Origin: Pseudoalteromonas piscicida
Lineage (GTDB): Bacteria > Pseudomonadota > Gammaproteobacteria > Enterobacterales > Alteromonadaceae
Direction: 5' to 3'
Length of the DNA stretch: 64,000 nt
NCBI RefSeq assembly: GCF_002744175.1
Contig: NZ_NKHF01000018.1
Coordinates: 1 to 64,000, forward strand
Both the position numbers and the translations under genes were made by a program. The notes beneath the pieces were generated by a model, which saw only the letters and a program-made list of their open reading frames with translations, was not told the DNA's origin and made no database searches. Shown here piece by piece: positions 27,411 through 36,513 of this stretch. Each line of letters opens with the position of its first letter. Positions within the stretch are counted from its first letter, which is position 1.

Positions 27411-29696
27411 ATGAGTTTTAATCACTTTTCAAAAACTACGATAACAACTCTACTCTCAGGGCTAACTGCGGTCAGTGCGCAAGCTAGCCAACCACTAAAT
27501 TTAGATACCATCACCAACCCACAAATAGATTGCAATACAAAAATTGAATTACTAATAGCCAATGCTGCCAGTGGCGTAAGTGATAGGCTCTTACCTGCCG
27601 AATCTATGCTGGATGTCATCAACACCCACTGCACACAAGAGCAGCAAACTACAAATGATGCTGAGCGCAATCCACCAGAGCTCAGGTCGATTGACTTCAC
27701 TTCAAACTCAGTGAACGTCAACGATGGTGATAAAACTGTTGATATTACCTTGAGATTTTACGATGCCAGCGGTGTAAAATCCGCACGCGTTTATTTATCA
27801 CCACCAACGGGCTTCAGTTGGGGTGGCAATAAATCTGCGGTCGCTGGTAATTGGCAACAAACCGAGGAACCGGATGTTTATGAAAGCAAGACCCGTTTTA
27901 CGTTCACCGATGCCGACATCAGTGGCAAGTGGTTTTTAACCCTAGGACACTTAGTTGACGTAAACAACGCGGTTCGTTTTTGGCTTCGCGAAAGCGAAAT
28001 TGAAGCTGCTGGCTTTAATCCATACATCGTCGTCTCAAATGATAAGGTCTCTGAAGGAGTTAACCCTGAGATCAAATCTATTACGATTTCAGACACTGAG
28101 GTTGATGTAAATACAGGCGATAAGACGGTTAACGTAACCGTAGAAGCTTACGACCAATCAACTATGTCTAAAGGAGTAATTAGGGTCTCACCACCTAGTC
28201 AGTATAAATCACTTGCTATAAAACAGGCTGAGTCATCTGATTGGCAAGAAACAGATGTCGAAGGAGTTTATCGTTCGAATTACTCTTTCACCTTTACTGA
28301 TAAAGACCTACCTGGTGAGTGGTTTGTGGCCTCAGCAATGCTCACTGACAGCAACGGAAATATGGGAGTTTACAACCAAGGACACTTTAACACACTAGGC
28401 TTACCTTCTGTCATCACTGTAAAAAATGAAACGGAACTGGATATGGTACCACCGAGAATCGACCATATCGCTTTTTCATCTAATCAACTGAGATCTGCAA
28501 GTGGTGAGCAAAAGGTAACGTTAACAGTCACAGCATCGGATCCATCGGGGATGATAAAAGGTTATTATGCTCTCAGGGCACCGGAAGGTTCTGACGCGAA
28601 AGATAAGCTTTTCACCATAGAGCAATGGCAACCAGGCAATGGTCAACATGAGTTTGTTGGTACTGCAGATTTGAGTTTCAGCACCGATGACTTGCAACAA
28701 GGTCAAGGTGTTTGGCAATTAGACGCGAGTATTCAAATAGACTCTGCGGGGATATATAGCCAAGGTGCTAAAGCGCGAGAGTTAACAACGCTAGGCGCTA
28801 CGCCTTATATCTTTGTTGATGAAGAGCAGATCAATAAAATTTCTGTTAGAGATATAACGGGAGCCAAACAGGTAAAAATGGGGTCTAGCATCCCTGTTAC
28901 GTTAGAAATAACTGAAAACACGCTACCGAGTTTACCTAGTCGTTTTCATCTTTACCTAGATTCTGAAGCCGCATTAAAGCTTAAGCTCCAATCAATTGAT
29001 AACGAATATACTACTAGCTGTGAAACGTTAAATAACCGCCATGTATGTAGTTTTAGCAATGGTTCTGACATTAAATCGGTTCAAGTCTCGTTTAATGTAA
29101 CGCCCAGCGAAGTAGGCGAATTTACACCAACCATCCGCTTCTCATCAGAATTCCCTGAATTAGACTACACAGACAACAAAACTGCGTTTCAGATAACAAG
29201 CTATGAACCGAAACTGTTTAATGTCGTGTTTAAAAATTGGGATGGCAACGTGCTTTCTACTCAAACCATTGAAGAAAGTACTTCCGCAACGGCTCCTCAA
29301 GTTCCGCCTCGAGAAGGTTATACATTCTCAGGCTGGAGTGCAGACTTTAGCAATGTGGATCAAGACCTTATCATTACTGCACAATTTGAGATTACTCAGT
29401 ATCAAGTCAAGTTCGTAGATTGGAATGGTACGGTACTCAAAACAGCTGAAGTGTCTCATGGGCAAGCGGCAACACCGCCTGAAGAGCCGAAACGAAATGG
29501 CTACCTATTTACTGGATGGGATTTAGCCTTTGACAAAGTGACCAGTGAGTTAGTCATCAAAGCACAGTATAAAGCGAGCTCAACTCCAACAACTGCCGAG
29601 AAAGCAGATAAAGGTAGTTCCGGTGGTGCATTCAGCTTTTTACTAGCAATGCTAAGCACACTAGTGGCTTTTGTTAGACGCAGAACATCTGCATAA
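27411..29696 (+). CDS. Surface protein with repeats and GlyGly-CTERM sorting signal
   Basis: 761 aa with a signal peptide (residues 1-25). Three beta-rich repeats of about 125 residues begin near 90, 220 and 350 ('PPELRSIDF', 'NPEIKSITI', 'PPRIDHIAF'). An extracellular CARDB-like part lies around 475-590. Two InlB/Flg_new-type repeats follow (about 602-670 and 671-735; 'VVFKNWDGNVLSTQT', 'VKFVDWNGTVLKTAE', each with 'GYxFxGW'). The C-terminus 'SSGGAFSFLLAMLSTLVAFVRRR' is a GlyGly-CTERM signal: Gly-Gly, one helix, then Arg. Such proteins leave by type II secretion and are cut by rhombosortase. Likely a surface-attached binding protein. The ligand is unknown. Confidence 0.85.
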   Translation: MSFNHFSKTTITTLLSGLTAVSAQASQPLNLDTITNPQIDCNTKIELLIANAASGVSDRLLPAESMLDVINTHCTQEQQTTNDAERNPPELRSIDFTSNSVNVNDGDKTVDITLRFYDASGVKSARVYLSPPTGFSWGGNKSAVAGNWQQTEEPDVYESKTRFTFTDADISGKWFLTLGHLVDVNNAVRFWLRESEIEAAGFNPYIVVSNDKVSEGVNPEIKSITISDTEVDVNTGDKTVNVTVEAYDQSTMSKGVIRVSPPSQYKSLAIKQAESSDWQETDVEGVYRSNYSFTFTDKDLPGEWFVASAMLTDSNGNMGVYNQGHFNTLGLPSVITVKNETELDMVPPRIDHIAFSSNQLRSASGEQKVTLTVTASDPSGMIKGYYALRAPEGSDAKDKLFTIEQWQPGNGQHEFVGTADLSFSTDDLQQGQGVWQLDASIQIDSAGIYSQGAKARELTTLGATPYIFVDEEQINKISVRDITGAKQVKMGSSIPVTLEITENTLPSLPSRFHLYLDSEAALKLKLQSIDNEYTTSCETLNNRHVCSFSNGSDIKSVQVSFNVTPSEVGEFTPTIRFSSEFPELDYTDNKTAFQITSYEPKLFNVVFKNWDGNVLSTQTIEESTSATAPQVPPREGYTFSGWSADFSNVDQDLIITAQFEITQYQVKFVDWNGTVLKTAEVSHGQAATPPEEPKRNGYLFTGWDLAFDKVTSELVIKAQYKASSTPTTAEKADKGSSGGAFSFLLAMLSTLVAFVRRRTSA

Positions 29697-30066
29697 CTTG
29701 CAAAACCTGATTTCAACAGCATAGCGACACTTAGCTATGCTGTTTACCGCCCCTGATTACATCATAATACCAAACTGACAACTCGTCTGATCAATTCGAC
29801 GAGTAAGTATCGCCTATTTTGACCTGCTCTTCGAATAATTAATGCCCTCTAGCTTGTCACTGAACAAGATAACAACTCCAACCCAATCAACAAAGCCAAC
29901 TTAATTTGGCAAATTAAAATCAAAAACCTTCTTGTTTATGCACCTAAATAAGAAAAAGTAGATGTTTTTTTCATTTCACCTTTGACAATTATTAATATAG
30001 AGCTAACTTTGTTAACAACCTATTTCAAAGGTTAATTTTAAAACAATTATAAATAGGAACAATAAG
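29697..30066. other. Intergenic region before the S8 protease
   Basis: 370 bp, AT-rich, without a gene. It contains the terminator at 29715-29744 and must hold the promoter of the 30067 protease. A TAGGAACAATAAG leader gives the ribosome site. Confidence 0.6.
29715..29744 (+). terminator. Terminator after the GlyGly-CTERM gene
   Basis: 11-bp perfect stem AACAGCATAGC / GCTATGCTGTT with an 8-nt loop, 19 bp after the stop codon, followed by a short T-containing stretch. Confidence 0.75.
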
Positions 30067-31206
30067 ATGAAAAGAACACTACTTACTTTGTCCATTATGT
30101 CTGCATTTGGAACTACTAGCGTTTTTGCACAAGATGCAACGTATCAAGGCGCAGCAGTTGATGCTGAAATTGCAAATACCTGTATCGTGCGCTTTAAAGA
30201 TGATGTGTCAAAGTTCGATGTTGAAGGCAAGGCTCGTGGCATGGCTGCAAAAGCGAACGCACACGCAAAGCATGTTTATAAAAACACCATTAAAGGTATG
30301 GCTGTGAATATGAGCTGCGATAAAGCAAAATCCGTGTTTGCTGGGAATAACGACATAATGCGCTTTACTCCTGATGGCAAAGTGTATGCAAGTCCAGCAA
30401 AAACCAAAGGAAAGCCAGGCGGTGGTAGCAACCCACAAACAACACCTTGGAGCGTAACGCGTGTTGGTGGTCCTGTGAATGGCAATGGTTATACTGCTTG
30501 GGTTATCGATACAGGTATCGATTTAGATCACCAAGACTTAAACGTTGACGAAAGCCGTGGTTTTTCGGCATTTTCTAGCGGCAGAAATGCAGGTATGGAC
30601 GATAGCAATGGTCACGGTACACACGTAGCAGGTACGATTGGCGCACTCGATAATGATATCGATGTAGTAGGTGTTGCTGCAGGTACAACGGTAGTGCCAG
30701 TAAAAGTGTTGGACGCTCGCGGCTCTGGAAGCTGGTCGGGTGTTTTAGCTGGGGTTGATCATGTTGCGGTCAATGCAAGCCCTGGCGACTGCGCAAATAT
30801 GAGTTTGGGTGGCGGCTTCAACCAAGAGCTAAATGATGCCGTTGAAAGCGCAGCGCAACAGTCTGGTGCTTTCTTCGTGGTCGCGGCTGGTAACGAAAGC
30901 CAGCACGCGGCAAATGTGTCTCCGGCAAGTGCCTCACATAACCGTGTATTCACGATTTCAGCGACCGACTCAAGTGACCGATTTGCTAGCTTCTCAAACT
31001 ACGGCAATCCACCTGTAGATTATGCAGCACCGGGGGTTGGCATTTTATCGCTTAAACATGGCGGCGGAACAACAACGATGTCGGGCACCTCAATGGCTTC
31101 ACCAGCAGCCTGTGCCGTGATTATGATGCGAAATGGTAACCCAGGTACAGATGGCAAAGCCTCGAACGATCCGGACGGTAATGCAGATAGCATTATTCAT
31201 CTTTAA
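30067..31206 (+). CDS. Secreted subtilisin-like serine protease (S8), short form
   Basis: 379 aa. Signal peptide to about residue 21; a propeptide domain of 22-115 unlike the usual I9 motif; a Gly-rich linker (KGKPGGGSNP); then the S8 domain. The triad is complete: Asp148 ('WVIDTGID'), His183 ('NGHGTHVAG'), Ser342 ('SGTSMASPAA'). The oxyanion Asn is in 'AAGNES'. After the Ser the usual 'HVAG' is replaced by 'AACAV', and the protein ends 37 residues later with no PPC or other C-terminal domain. The catalytic part is otherwise normal. It should degrade extracellular protein. A weak terminator follows. Confidence 0.9.
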   Translation: MKRTLLTLSIMSAFGTTSVFAQDATYQGAAVDAEIANTCIVRFKDDVSKFDVEGKARGMAAKANAHAKHVYKNTIKGMAVNMSCDKAKSVFAGNNDIMRFTPDGKVYASPAKTKGKPGGGSNPQTTPWSVTRVGGPVNGNGYTAWVIDTGIDLDHQDLNVDESRGFSAFSSGRNAGMDDSNGHGTHVAGTIGALDNDIDVVGVAAGTTVVPVKVLDARGSGSWSGVLAGVDHVAVNASPGDCANMSLGGGFNQELNDAVESAAQQSGAFFVVAAGNESQHAANVSPASASHNRVFTISATDSSDRFASFSNYGNPPVDYAAPGVGILSLKHGGGTTTMSGTSMASPAACAVIMMRNGNPGTDGKASNDPDGNADSIIHL

Positions 31207-31217
31207 AGCAGCTTCCT

Positions 31218-31235
31218 GAGCACCTGATGGTGCTC
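31218..31235 (+). terminator. Weak hairpin after the S8 protease
   Basis: GAGCACC / GGTGCTC, 7-bp perfect stem with a 4-nt loop, followed by TTCTCATT; 11 bp after the stop. Confidence 0.55.
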
Positions 31236-31363
31236 TTCTCATTCCTAACACACCTCCCCCGATAAACTATTGTTACAAATAAGCTCTCCCTATTTTTGGC
31301 GCAGATGCTCAGTATGTTGCTAAACTGAGCACAACAATAATAATCAAATTTTTTGGAGTAGCC

Positions 31364-32071
31364 ATGTCATTACAGAAATGGGGAGGAGTTGCAGCACTCA
31401 CAGAAGCAGCGACTTATTTGTTTGGCTTTGTATTATTTTTTGGGGTATTGGATTCTAGTGGGCAAAACACACCCGAGCTTTATCTAGATTTTTTCATCCA
31501 AAATCGCGACACCTTTTTCCTTGGCTATATTGTCATTGGGATTATTTTCAGTTTCACGCTTATCGTGTTGGTACAAGCCATGCATCAGCGCTTGAGTAAA
31601 GTCTCACCTGAAATAATGAAATTTGCTAGCGTAGTAGGCTATATCTGGGCCGCAATTGTGCTTGCAAGTACCATGATTTTTTTAACCAGCATTGCAGTGA
31701 TCGCAGAGTTTCATGAAACAGATCCGGCCCTTGCACTAACGGTTAATCGCACCATCTCGATCGTGGTAGATGCCCTTGGCGGTGGGATTGAATTGGTAGG
31801 TGCAGTATGGGTACTAGCGGTTAGCTATGTAGGTATTAAACATAACGTTTTTAGTTCACTATTACATTATTGGGGGTTGTTGGTCAGTATTGCTGGGATC
31901 CTTACCTTGTTTTCTGGTCTGTCTTCTCTTTCAACAAATCCATTTTTTGACGTGACCACTGCCATCTTCGGGTTAGGGCAAATCCTATGGTTTATCGTAT
32001 TAGGCGTGATGTTATTGAGAGATAAAACACCAGCGAAGGTTACGTTAGGCACACAACCTTTGCTGGAGTAA
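31364..32071 (+). CDS. DUF4386-like integral membrane protein
   Basis: 235 aa with six or seven hydrophobic helices and short loops. The start 'KWGGVAALTEAATYLFGFVLFF' and the Gly-rich middle ('DALGGGIELVGAVWVLAVSYVGIK') match the DUF4386 family, which has no assigned activity. TTTTTGGAGTAGCC provides the ribosome site. The gene stands alone between two terminator hairpins. Confidence 0.7.
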   Translation: MSLQKWGGVAALTEAATYLFGFVLFFGVLDSSGQNTPELYLDFFIQNRDTFFLGYIVIGIIFSFTLIVLVQAMHQRLSKVSPEIMKFASVVGYIWAAIVLASTMIFLTSIAVIAEFHETDPALALTVNRTISIVVDALGGGIELVGAVWVLAVSYVGIKHNVFSSLLHYWGLLVSIAGILTLFSGLSSLSTNPFFDVTTAIFGLGQILWFIVLGVMLLRDKTPAKVTLGTQPLLE

Positions 32072-32097
32072 TATCTTCAAGGGGAAAATGCAAAATT

Positions 32098-32134
32098 ATT
32101 ACCAGAACCACAGGTTTACTCTGGTTCTGGTAAT
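32098..32134. terminator. Bidirectional hairpin overlapping the end of the LprI-like gene
   Basis: ATTACCAGAACCAcAG (32098-32113) pairs with CTcTGGTTCTGGTAAT (32119-32134), one mismatch. The stop codon of the minus-strand gene lies in the loop side, so the hairpin's right arm is coding sequence. The two genes converge here. Confidence 0.65.
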
Positions 32135-32520
32135 ACTGGTGGAGTGCTATCCATATAAGTTAAAAAGTTTGCCCACAGGGTATGAGTTCTGATTTTGACT
32201 AGCTCCTTGCGACATTCGATTGCCATCACCCCACGAATAGTGCCTTCTCGCCATTGGGTATACACAGCGCCACAGTGTGCATCGAGATAGCTTTGCCAAG
32301 CAGATTGCGAGGCTTTGATCGCTTCTACTAGTTGATCATCAAAAGCATTATGCTCAAGACTTTTTTCGTAGTAATGTTCAAGTGTTGCAGTTCTCGCCTT
32401 AAGTTCACTCATTGCACACTCATTGATGTCTATTGTTGAGATAGGGTTTTCACACACATCTCCGCCCGCCAAAGCGGTTTGACTGATTATAAGAAGCAAT
32501 GCGACCACTATAAATCTCAT
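32116..32520 (-). CDS. LprI/DUF1311-like secreted protein
   Basis: 134 aa: signal peptide (MRFIVVALLLIISQTALA) and the DUF1311 pattern with four Cys ('VCENPIST..INECAMSELKART', 'HCGAVYTQW..GTIRGVMAIECRKEL'). In Mycobacterium LprI of this family inhibits lysozyme; most Gram-negative members are untested. It is periplasmic or outer-membrane-facing and held by disulfides. It lies 17 bp after the small gene at 32538 and downstream of the MocR gene, so the three minus-strand genes may be one transcript. The Pro-rich tail (PPVLPEPE) is the part encoded in the terminator hairpin. Confidence 0.82.
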   Translation of the reverse strand: MRFIVVALLLIISQTALAGGDVCENPISTIDINECAMSELKARTATLEHYYEKSLEHNAFDDQLVEAIKASQSAWQSYLDAHCGAVYTQWREGTIRGVMAIECRKELVKIRTHTLWANFLTYMDSTPPVLPEPE

Positions 32521-32537
32521 GGTATTTCCTTTTCCGT

Positions 32538-32855
32538 TTAACTTTTAATGAGTTTCAACATATTACCGATGGAGTCTAGGGTAATTCCACCCATAAGCTC
32601 TGGATTATTCAACGCGTAGAGGTAATCTTCTACCATGGTGCAATCAACCTCGTCACGCAGTTCAACAAATCCAGCCCAATTTTCGAGGTCATCTTCGTCG
32701 ATTTCACCACTGAGGTATTTTGCCAATACCACACTTAACATCGCCTTGCTGATAGCAAGCGACACTGCGCTGTTATCGCTCAATAGTATGTTTAAAGCCT
32801 GCGCTTTGTATGGGCCGAATGTAACAAATTCGGCCAGTGCTTGTTGCTTATTCAT
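32538..32855 (-). CDS. Small soluble protein of unknown function
   Basis: 105 aa from ATG 32855, which overlaps the last codons of the MocR gene by 8 bp. That suggests translational coupling. The protein is helical and acidic ('EIDEDDLENWAGFVELRDEVD'), without signal peptide or membrane helix. No family is recognised. Overlap and order indicate a link with the MocR regulator. Confidence 0.65.
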   Translation of the reverse strand: MNKQQALAEFVTFGPYKAQALNILLSDNSAVSLAISKAMLSVVLAKYLSGEIDEDDLENWAGFVELRDEVDCTMVEDYLYALNNPELMGGITLDSIGNMLKLIKS

Positions 32856-34305
32856 GATTTTTCTCCAGCTCTGCAACTAACGCAAATAGTTCACTTAGCC
32901 CAGCTTGCTGTTGCTCTACTTCTTGCGCCGCAAAGCCTAAGCGAATATGGCTTAAACTGCTAGCTTTATCGAGGGAAAACTCCGGCTCACATTGTACGTA
33001 AATCCCTTTTTCACGTGCTTTTTCAGATAATCTCGAGACGTCGCGTTTACTATTTACCCAATACGCCATGCCGCCTTGTGGCACTTCAAAGTCAATATCT
33101 AACTTGGTTTTCAGTTTGTTTAAGTGTAGTGCCATTTCATGGTGGCGCCCTTGGTAAGCTTTGGTCATACGACGTAAATGACGCTCAAACCCACCTTCTT
33201 CCATCCAGTAGGCTACGGCTAATTGAGTAACGGCGTCATTTTTGTGATTAAGCAGCTGCTTTCGTGCCACCAATTGTGCGAGCACATCCGCCCGTGCGCT
33301 CAAATACCCCACACGAGCTCCGGCAAACATGATTTTTGAAAAAGTAGAAACATAAATCACAATACCACTTGGATCGCTTGCAGCCATGGGCTGCAACGGT
33401 GGACAGAGATAATGAAACTCATGATCGTAATCGTCTTCAATAATAAACACACCATACTGCTGGCACAGCTGGTAAATCGCCATGCGCCTAGGTACAGATA
33501 AAGTCACTGTCGTGGGGTATTGATGCAGTGGTGTTAAGTACAGCAGCTTAACCTTATTTTGTTCTAGGCAACGCGCCAGTGCCTCTACTTTAATGCCTTC
33601 TGCATCTTGTGCTAATGCAAATATTTCGGCGCCCGCATTAGTAAAAGCGTGCCGCGCAGGTGGGTAACCAAGCATTTCAATGGCAACGCCGTCTCCTGGA
33701 TTGATAAACGCATTTGCAATCAATGAAAGCGCTTCTTGGGAACCATTACAAATCAGTAAGTCGTCACATACCAGCCCCCTTGCTCGACGCAAATACGCCT
33801 GAACTTGGGATTTCAGCAACTGGCACCCTGCAATGTCAGAATAGTGAAAGTGACTGATATTGCTTTTGCTGCATGCCTTTTGCAAAAACCGTTTAAATTC
33901 ATTGTAAGGAAAAGCATGAAGATCTGGTAAGCCACCAGCAAAACTATAACGGTAGGCCGTACTTTTAGTGCTGGTTACTGGGGTCAGTGCTTTAGCAAAT
34001 GGTGCTATCACCTGTGGTGTAGAGGCGACCTTTGTGGTTACCTGTTGGCTACTTAAAATGGGCAGTTCAGTATTGACACGATAGCCGCTACGCTCCTTAA
34101 CCACCAGCCAGCCTTCAGCTACCAAGTTTTGTAGAGCATTCATCACAGTATGTCGGTTCATATCATGTAACTCAGCCAACTTTCGCGCGGAGGGGAGTTT
34201 ATCGCCGGGTGTTAATTTACCCTCGGCAATGGCACTGCGTAAAATATCTGCTAAGCGTTTATGTTTAGCATGTTGAGACTGTGTTTTTGGGCTAATGGAA
34301 ATCAA
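32848..34305 (-). CDS. MocR/PdxR-type regulator: GntR helix-turn-helix fused to a PLP aminotransferase fold
   Basis: 485 aa. Residues 10-80 are a GntR winged helix ('LTPGDKLPSARKLAELHDMNRHTVMNAL'). After a linker, residues about 120-475 form a fold-type I aminotransferase domain with 'NGSQEALSLIANAF', 'IIEDDYDHEF' and the PLP lysine in 'STFSKIMFAGARVGYL'. In this family the PLP fold senses an amine, amino acid or PLP. The start is TTG at 34305 with no clear ribosome site, so the message may be leaderless. It is divergent from an acetyltransferase and PaiB-like pair, its likely targets. Confidence 0.9.
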   Translation of the reverse strand: MISISPKTQSQHAKHKRLADILRSAIAEGKLTPGDKLPSARKLAELHDMNRHTVMNALQNLVAEGWLVVKERSGYRVNTELPILSSQQVTTKVASTPQVIAPFAKALTPVTSTKSTAYRYSFAGGLPDLHAFPYNEFKRFLQKACSKSNISHFHYSDIAGCQLLKSQVQAYLRRARGLVCDDLLICNGSQEALSLIANAFINPGDGVAIEMLGYPPARHAFTNAGAEIFALAQDAEGIKVEALARCLEQNKVKLLYLTPLHQYPTTVTLSVPRRMAIYQLCQQYGVFIIEDDYDHEFHYLCPPLQPMAASDPSGIVIYVSTFSKIMFAGARVGYLSARADVLAQLVARKQLLNHKNDAVTQLAVAYWMEEGGFERHLRRMTKAYQGRHHEMALHLNKLKTKLDIDFEVPQGGMAYWVNSKRDVSRLSEKAREKGIYVQCEPEFSLDKASSLSHIRLGFAAQEVEQQQAGLSELFALVAELEKNHE

Positions 34306-34307
34306 AA

Positions 34308-34339
34308 CTGGTCTAATTAAATTATTAAATCTGGTTGTT
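34308..34339. promoter_or_regulatory. Candidate MocR operator: direct repeats CTGGT
   Basis: CTGGTCTAA at 34308 and CTGGTTGTT at 34331 lie in the same orientation 23 bp apart (about two helix turns), in the 95-bp space between the divergent MocR and acetyltransferase genes. MocR proteins such as TauR bind direct repeats of similar 'CTGGACYTAA' form. The first box abuts the MocR start codon. Confidence 0.45.
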
Positions 34340-34400
34340 TTATATCAACCAAAATCAGCGCAATATGCAAGCATTAAAACACAGAACGAATGAAATACTG

Positions 34401-34976
34401 ATGCTTTCAAAACAAACCTTAGAATCCAATCGCGTTAAGCTTACTCCGCTTGAAGCCGCGCATTTGCCTGAGTTATTGGCTCAGGGTAAACAAACTGAGA
34501 TCTGGAAATGGGTATTTAACAATTACTGTCGTGATCAAAAAACCATAGAGCAATGGTTTTACGGCTCTGCACAGTTTGATGAAGGCGAGCAACTTGTTGT
34601 TGCGATCATTGATAAAGACTCGGGTAAACTGGCTGGTAATAGCCGCTTGTTTAGACTTGATAAACTCAACTTAAGTGCCGAGATTGGCCATACTTTTATT
34701 GGCACTGACTTTCAACGCACGCATGTTAATACCCACGCCAAATACCTTTTGCTCAAATATGCCTTTGAGGCGATTGGACTGGTGCGTGTGCAATTTCAAA
34801 CACATGAATGTAATAGTAAATCTCGCAATGCCATTACAAGACTCGGTGCCCATTTTGAAGGCTTGTCGTTAAAGGATAGACGCCTGCCTGACGGAAGTTA
34901 TCGTAATACCGCACGATTCGCTATCACCGACGAAATGTGGCCAGAAGTGAAAGCGAAGTTGGAGAAAAAACTATGA
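34401..34976 (+). CDS. GNAT acetyltransferase, RimJ/RimL-like
   Basis: About 191 aa if the ATG at 34401 is used; the frame is open back to 34335. The alignment-like start 'LESNRVKLTPLEAAHLP' favours the later ATG; no good ribosome site distinguishes them. Motifs 'AEIGHTFIGTDFQRTHVNTHAKYLLLKYAFE' and 'NSKSRNAITRLGAHFEG' are typical of RimJ/RimL GNATs. Its stop overlaps the next gene (ATGA). The pair with a PaiB-like protein divergent from MocR suggests amine or amino-acid detoxification. Confidence 0.85.
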   Translation: MLSKQTLESNRVKLTPLEAAHLPELLAQGKQTEIWKWVFNNYCRDQKTIEQWFYGSAQFDEGEQLVVAIIDKDSGKLAGNSRLFRLDKLNLSAEIGHTFIGTDFQRTHVNTHAKYLLLKYAFEAIGLVRVQFQTHECNSKSRNAITRLGAHFEGLSLKDRRLPDGSYRNTARFAITDEMWPEVKAKLEKKL

Positions 34977-35554
34977 GTTACCCTAGACAATATTATCGAG
35001 AAGATAACCCACAGCTGTTGTGCTCAGTTATTAAAAACAACCCACTCGCGACGCTTAACATTATACAGGCACAAAAAATTCAAACAGCTTTTTTACCTCT
35101 TACAATCAGCGAAGATCAAACTCATCTATTGGGACACGCAACCAAAGATAACCCCATTTTTCAGACTCGAGGACCCATTCAAGCCACCTTTCATTGTGAT
35201 GACCATTACCTCTCTCCTGCCGTGGTCCCAGATATTAAACTTCCCACTTGGCTATACGCCAACGTGATTGTGATGGGGGAGCTTGTGCTCATTAGTGACG
35301 ATGAAGAAAAGTACCAGTCAATGCAAGCGCAGCTTCATCATTTTGAACAATTCTCACACAGTGATTGGCAACTCAATAATGTGCCAGCAAAGCAACGTCA
35401 ATCAATGTTTAATGCGATCAACTTTTTCAGGATTAACATCGTTCTGATGGAGGGGGCATTTAAATTAAGCCAAAATCAATCACAAGAGGTACGCTCACAA
35501 ATCTGTAAAAACTTAAAACGCTCGGAAAATAAGTTAGCATTTCTAATGCGCTAA
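34973..35554 (+). CDS. PaiB-like FMN-binding protein
   Basis: 193 aa from the ATG at 34973, which overlaps the previous stop (ATGA) behind GGAG. The start 'MSYPRQYYREDNPQLLCSVIKNNPLATL', the 'LLGHATKDNP' strand and the 'YLSPAVVP' strand are PaiB features. In Bacillus PaiA is an acetyltransferase and PaiB a flavin-binding repressor; the neighbouring GNAT makes a PaiA/PaiB-like pair. The C-terminal third ('FKLSQNQSQEVRSQICKNLKRS') is the conserved end of the family. The operon ends in the REP array. Confidence 0.85.
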   Translation: MSYPRQYYREDNPQLLCSVIKNNPLATLNIIQAQKIQTAFLPLTISEDQTHLLGHATKDNPIFQTRGPIQATFHCDDHYLSPAVVPDIKLPTWLYANVIVMGELVLISDDEEKYQSMQAQLHHFEQFSHSDWQLNNVPAKQRQSMFNAINFFRINIVLMEGAFKLSQNQSQEVRSQICKNLKRSENKLAFLMR

Positions 35555-35669
35555 CTCACTAAAGGAAGCCAATGACGGATTTAGGACGAAAACTCAAAAT
35601 GACGTGTTACTGTGTTCAATAAAAAGTTGAACTCTTTTATTGTGCTTAAAGCGGAAAATAGCAATAGAA

Positions 35670-36467
35670 TCATCTCTCACACATTCAGCATCAAAACAAC
35701 AGATCGCTGTATAAAACAGCTCCTACCCCGTAGTAAAAATTGGCTGGTAGGAGGCAGTTTACCCGCCGAGCGGTTGTGGTTTTCAAGCAGTACTTGTTGA
35801 TAAAACCATTTCTCACACATCCAATATCAGAACAACAGTTCGCTGTGTAAAACAGCTCCTACCCCGCAGTCACATCATGCTTGTAGGAGGCGGTTTATCC
35901 GCCGAGCCGTTGTGGTTTTCGAACTGTGCTTGTTAATAAAACCATCTCTCGCACATTCAGCATCAAAACAACAGATCGCTGTATAAAACAGCTCCTACTC
36001 CGCTGTAAAAACTGGCTGGTAGGAGGCGGTTTACCCGCCGAGCTGTTGTGGTTTTCAAGCAGTACTTGTTGATAAAACCATTTCTCACACATCCAATATC
36101 AAAACAACAGATCGCTGTATAAAACAGCTCCTACCCCGTAGTCTCATCATGCTGGTAGGAGGCGGTTTACCCGCCAAGCAGTTTCGATTTACGAACAGTA
36201 CTTGTTAATAAAACCATCTCTCGCACATTCAGCATCAAAACAACAGATCGCTGTATAAAACAGCTCCTACTCCGCTGTAAAAACTGGCTGGTAGGAGGCG
36301 GTTTATCCGCCGAGCCGTTGTGGTTTTCGCACAGTGCTTGTTGATAAAATTATCTCTTACACATCTATCGCAAAACAAAAGATCGCTGTGTAAAACAGCT
36401 CCTACCCCGTAGTCTCATCATGCTGGTAGGAGGCGGTTTACCCGCCGAGCCGTTGTGGTTTTCGACG
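35670..36467. repeat. 136-bp tandem array of REP-like palindromes, six units in alternating A/B order
   Basis: Six units start at 35670, 35806, 35942, 36078, 36214 and 36350, a regular 136-bp period. Each carries the palindromic core TAGGAGGCGGTTTACCCGCC (cores at about 35748, 35884, 36020, 36156, 36292, 36427) plus an opposed AGCTCCTAC 20-30 bp before it, giving a CTCCTAC/GTAGGAG stem. Units 1, 3, 5 share one spacer ('CTGTAAAAACTGGCTGG' type). Units 2, 4, 6 share another ('AGTCTCATCATGCTGG' type). The real repeat is thus 272 bp, AB-AB-AB. The core matches the GTAGGAG-type REP palindromes of Pseudomonas-like genomes. It lies between convergent genes, the usual place for REP/BIME elements. No REP-associated transposase is in the window. 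Confidence 0.9.
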
Positions 36468-36513
36468 AACCTAAGGCTGCAGAGCTTTACCCTATTTTGT
36501 ACTCTTCTTTGGC

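Noticed and set aside
35612..36092. Small open frames within the 136-bp array
   Set aside because: They are made by the repeats, on both strands, and have no ribosome site or protein-like composition.
35670..36467. CRISPR array
   Set aside because: Units are 136 bp and nearly identical along their whole length, with palindromic REP cores; there are no unique spacers and no cas genes.
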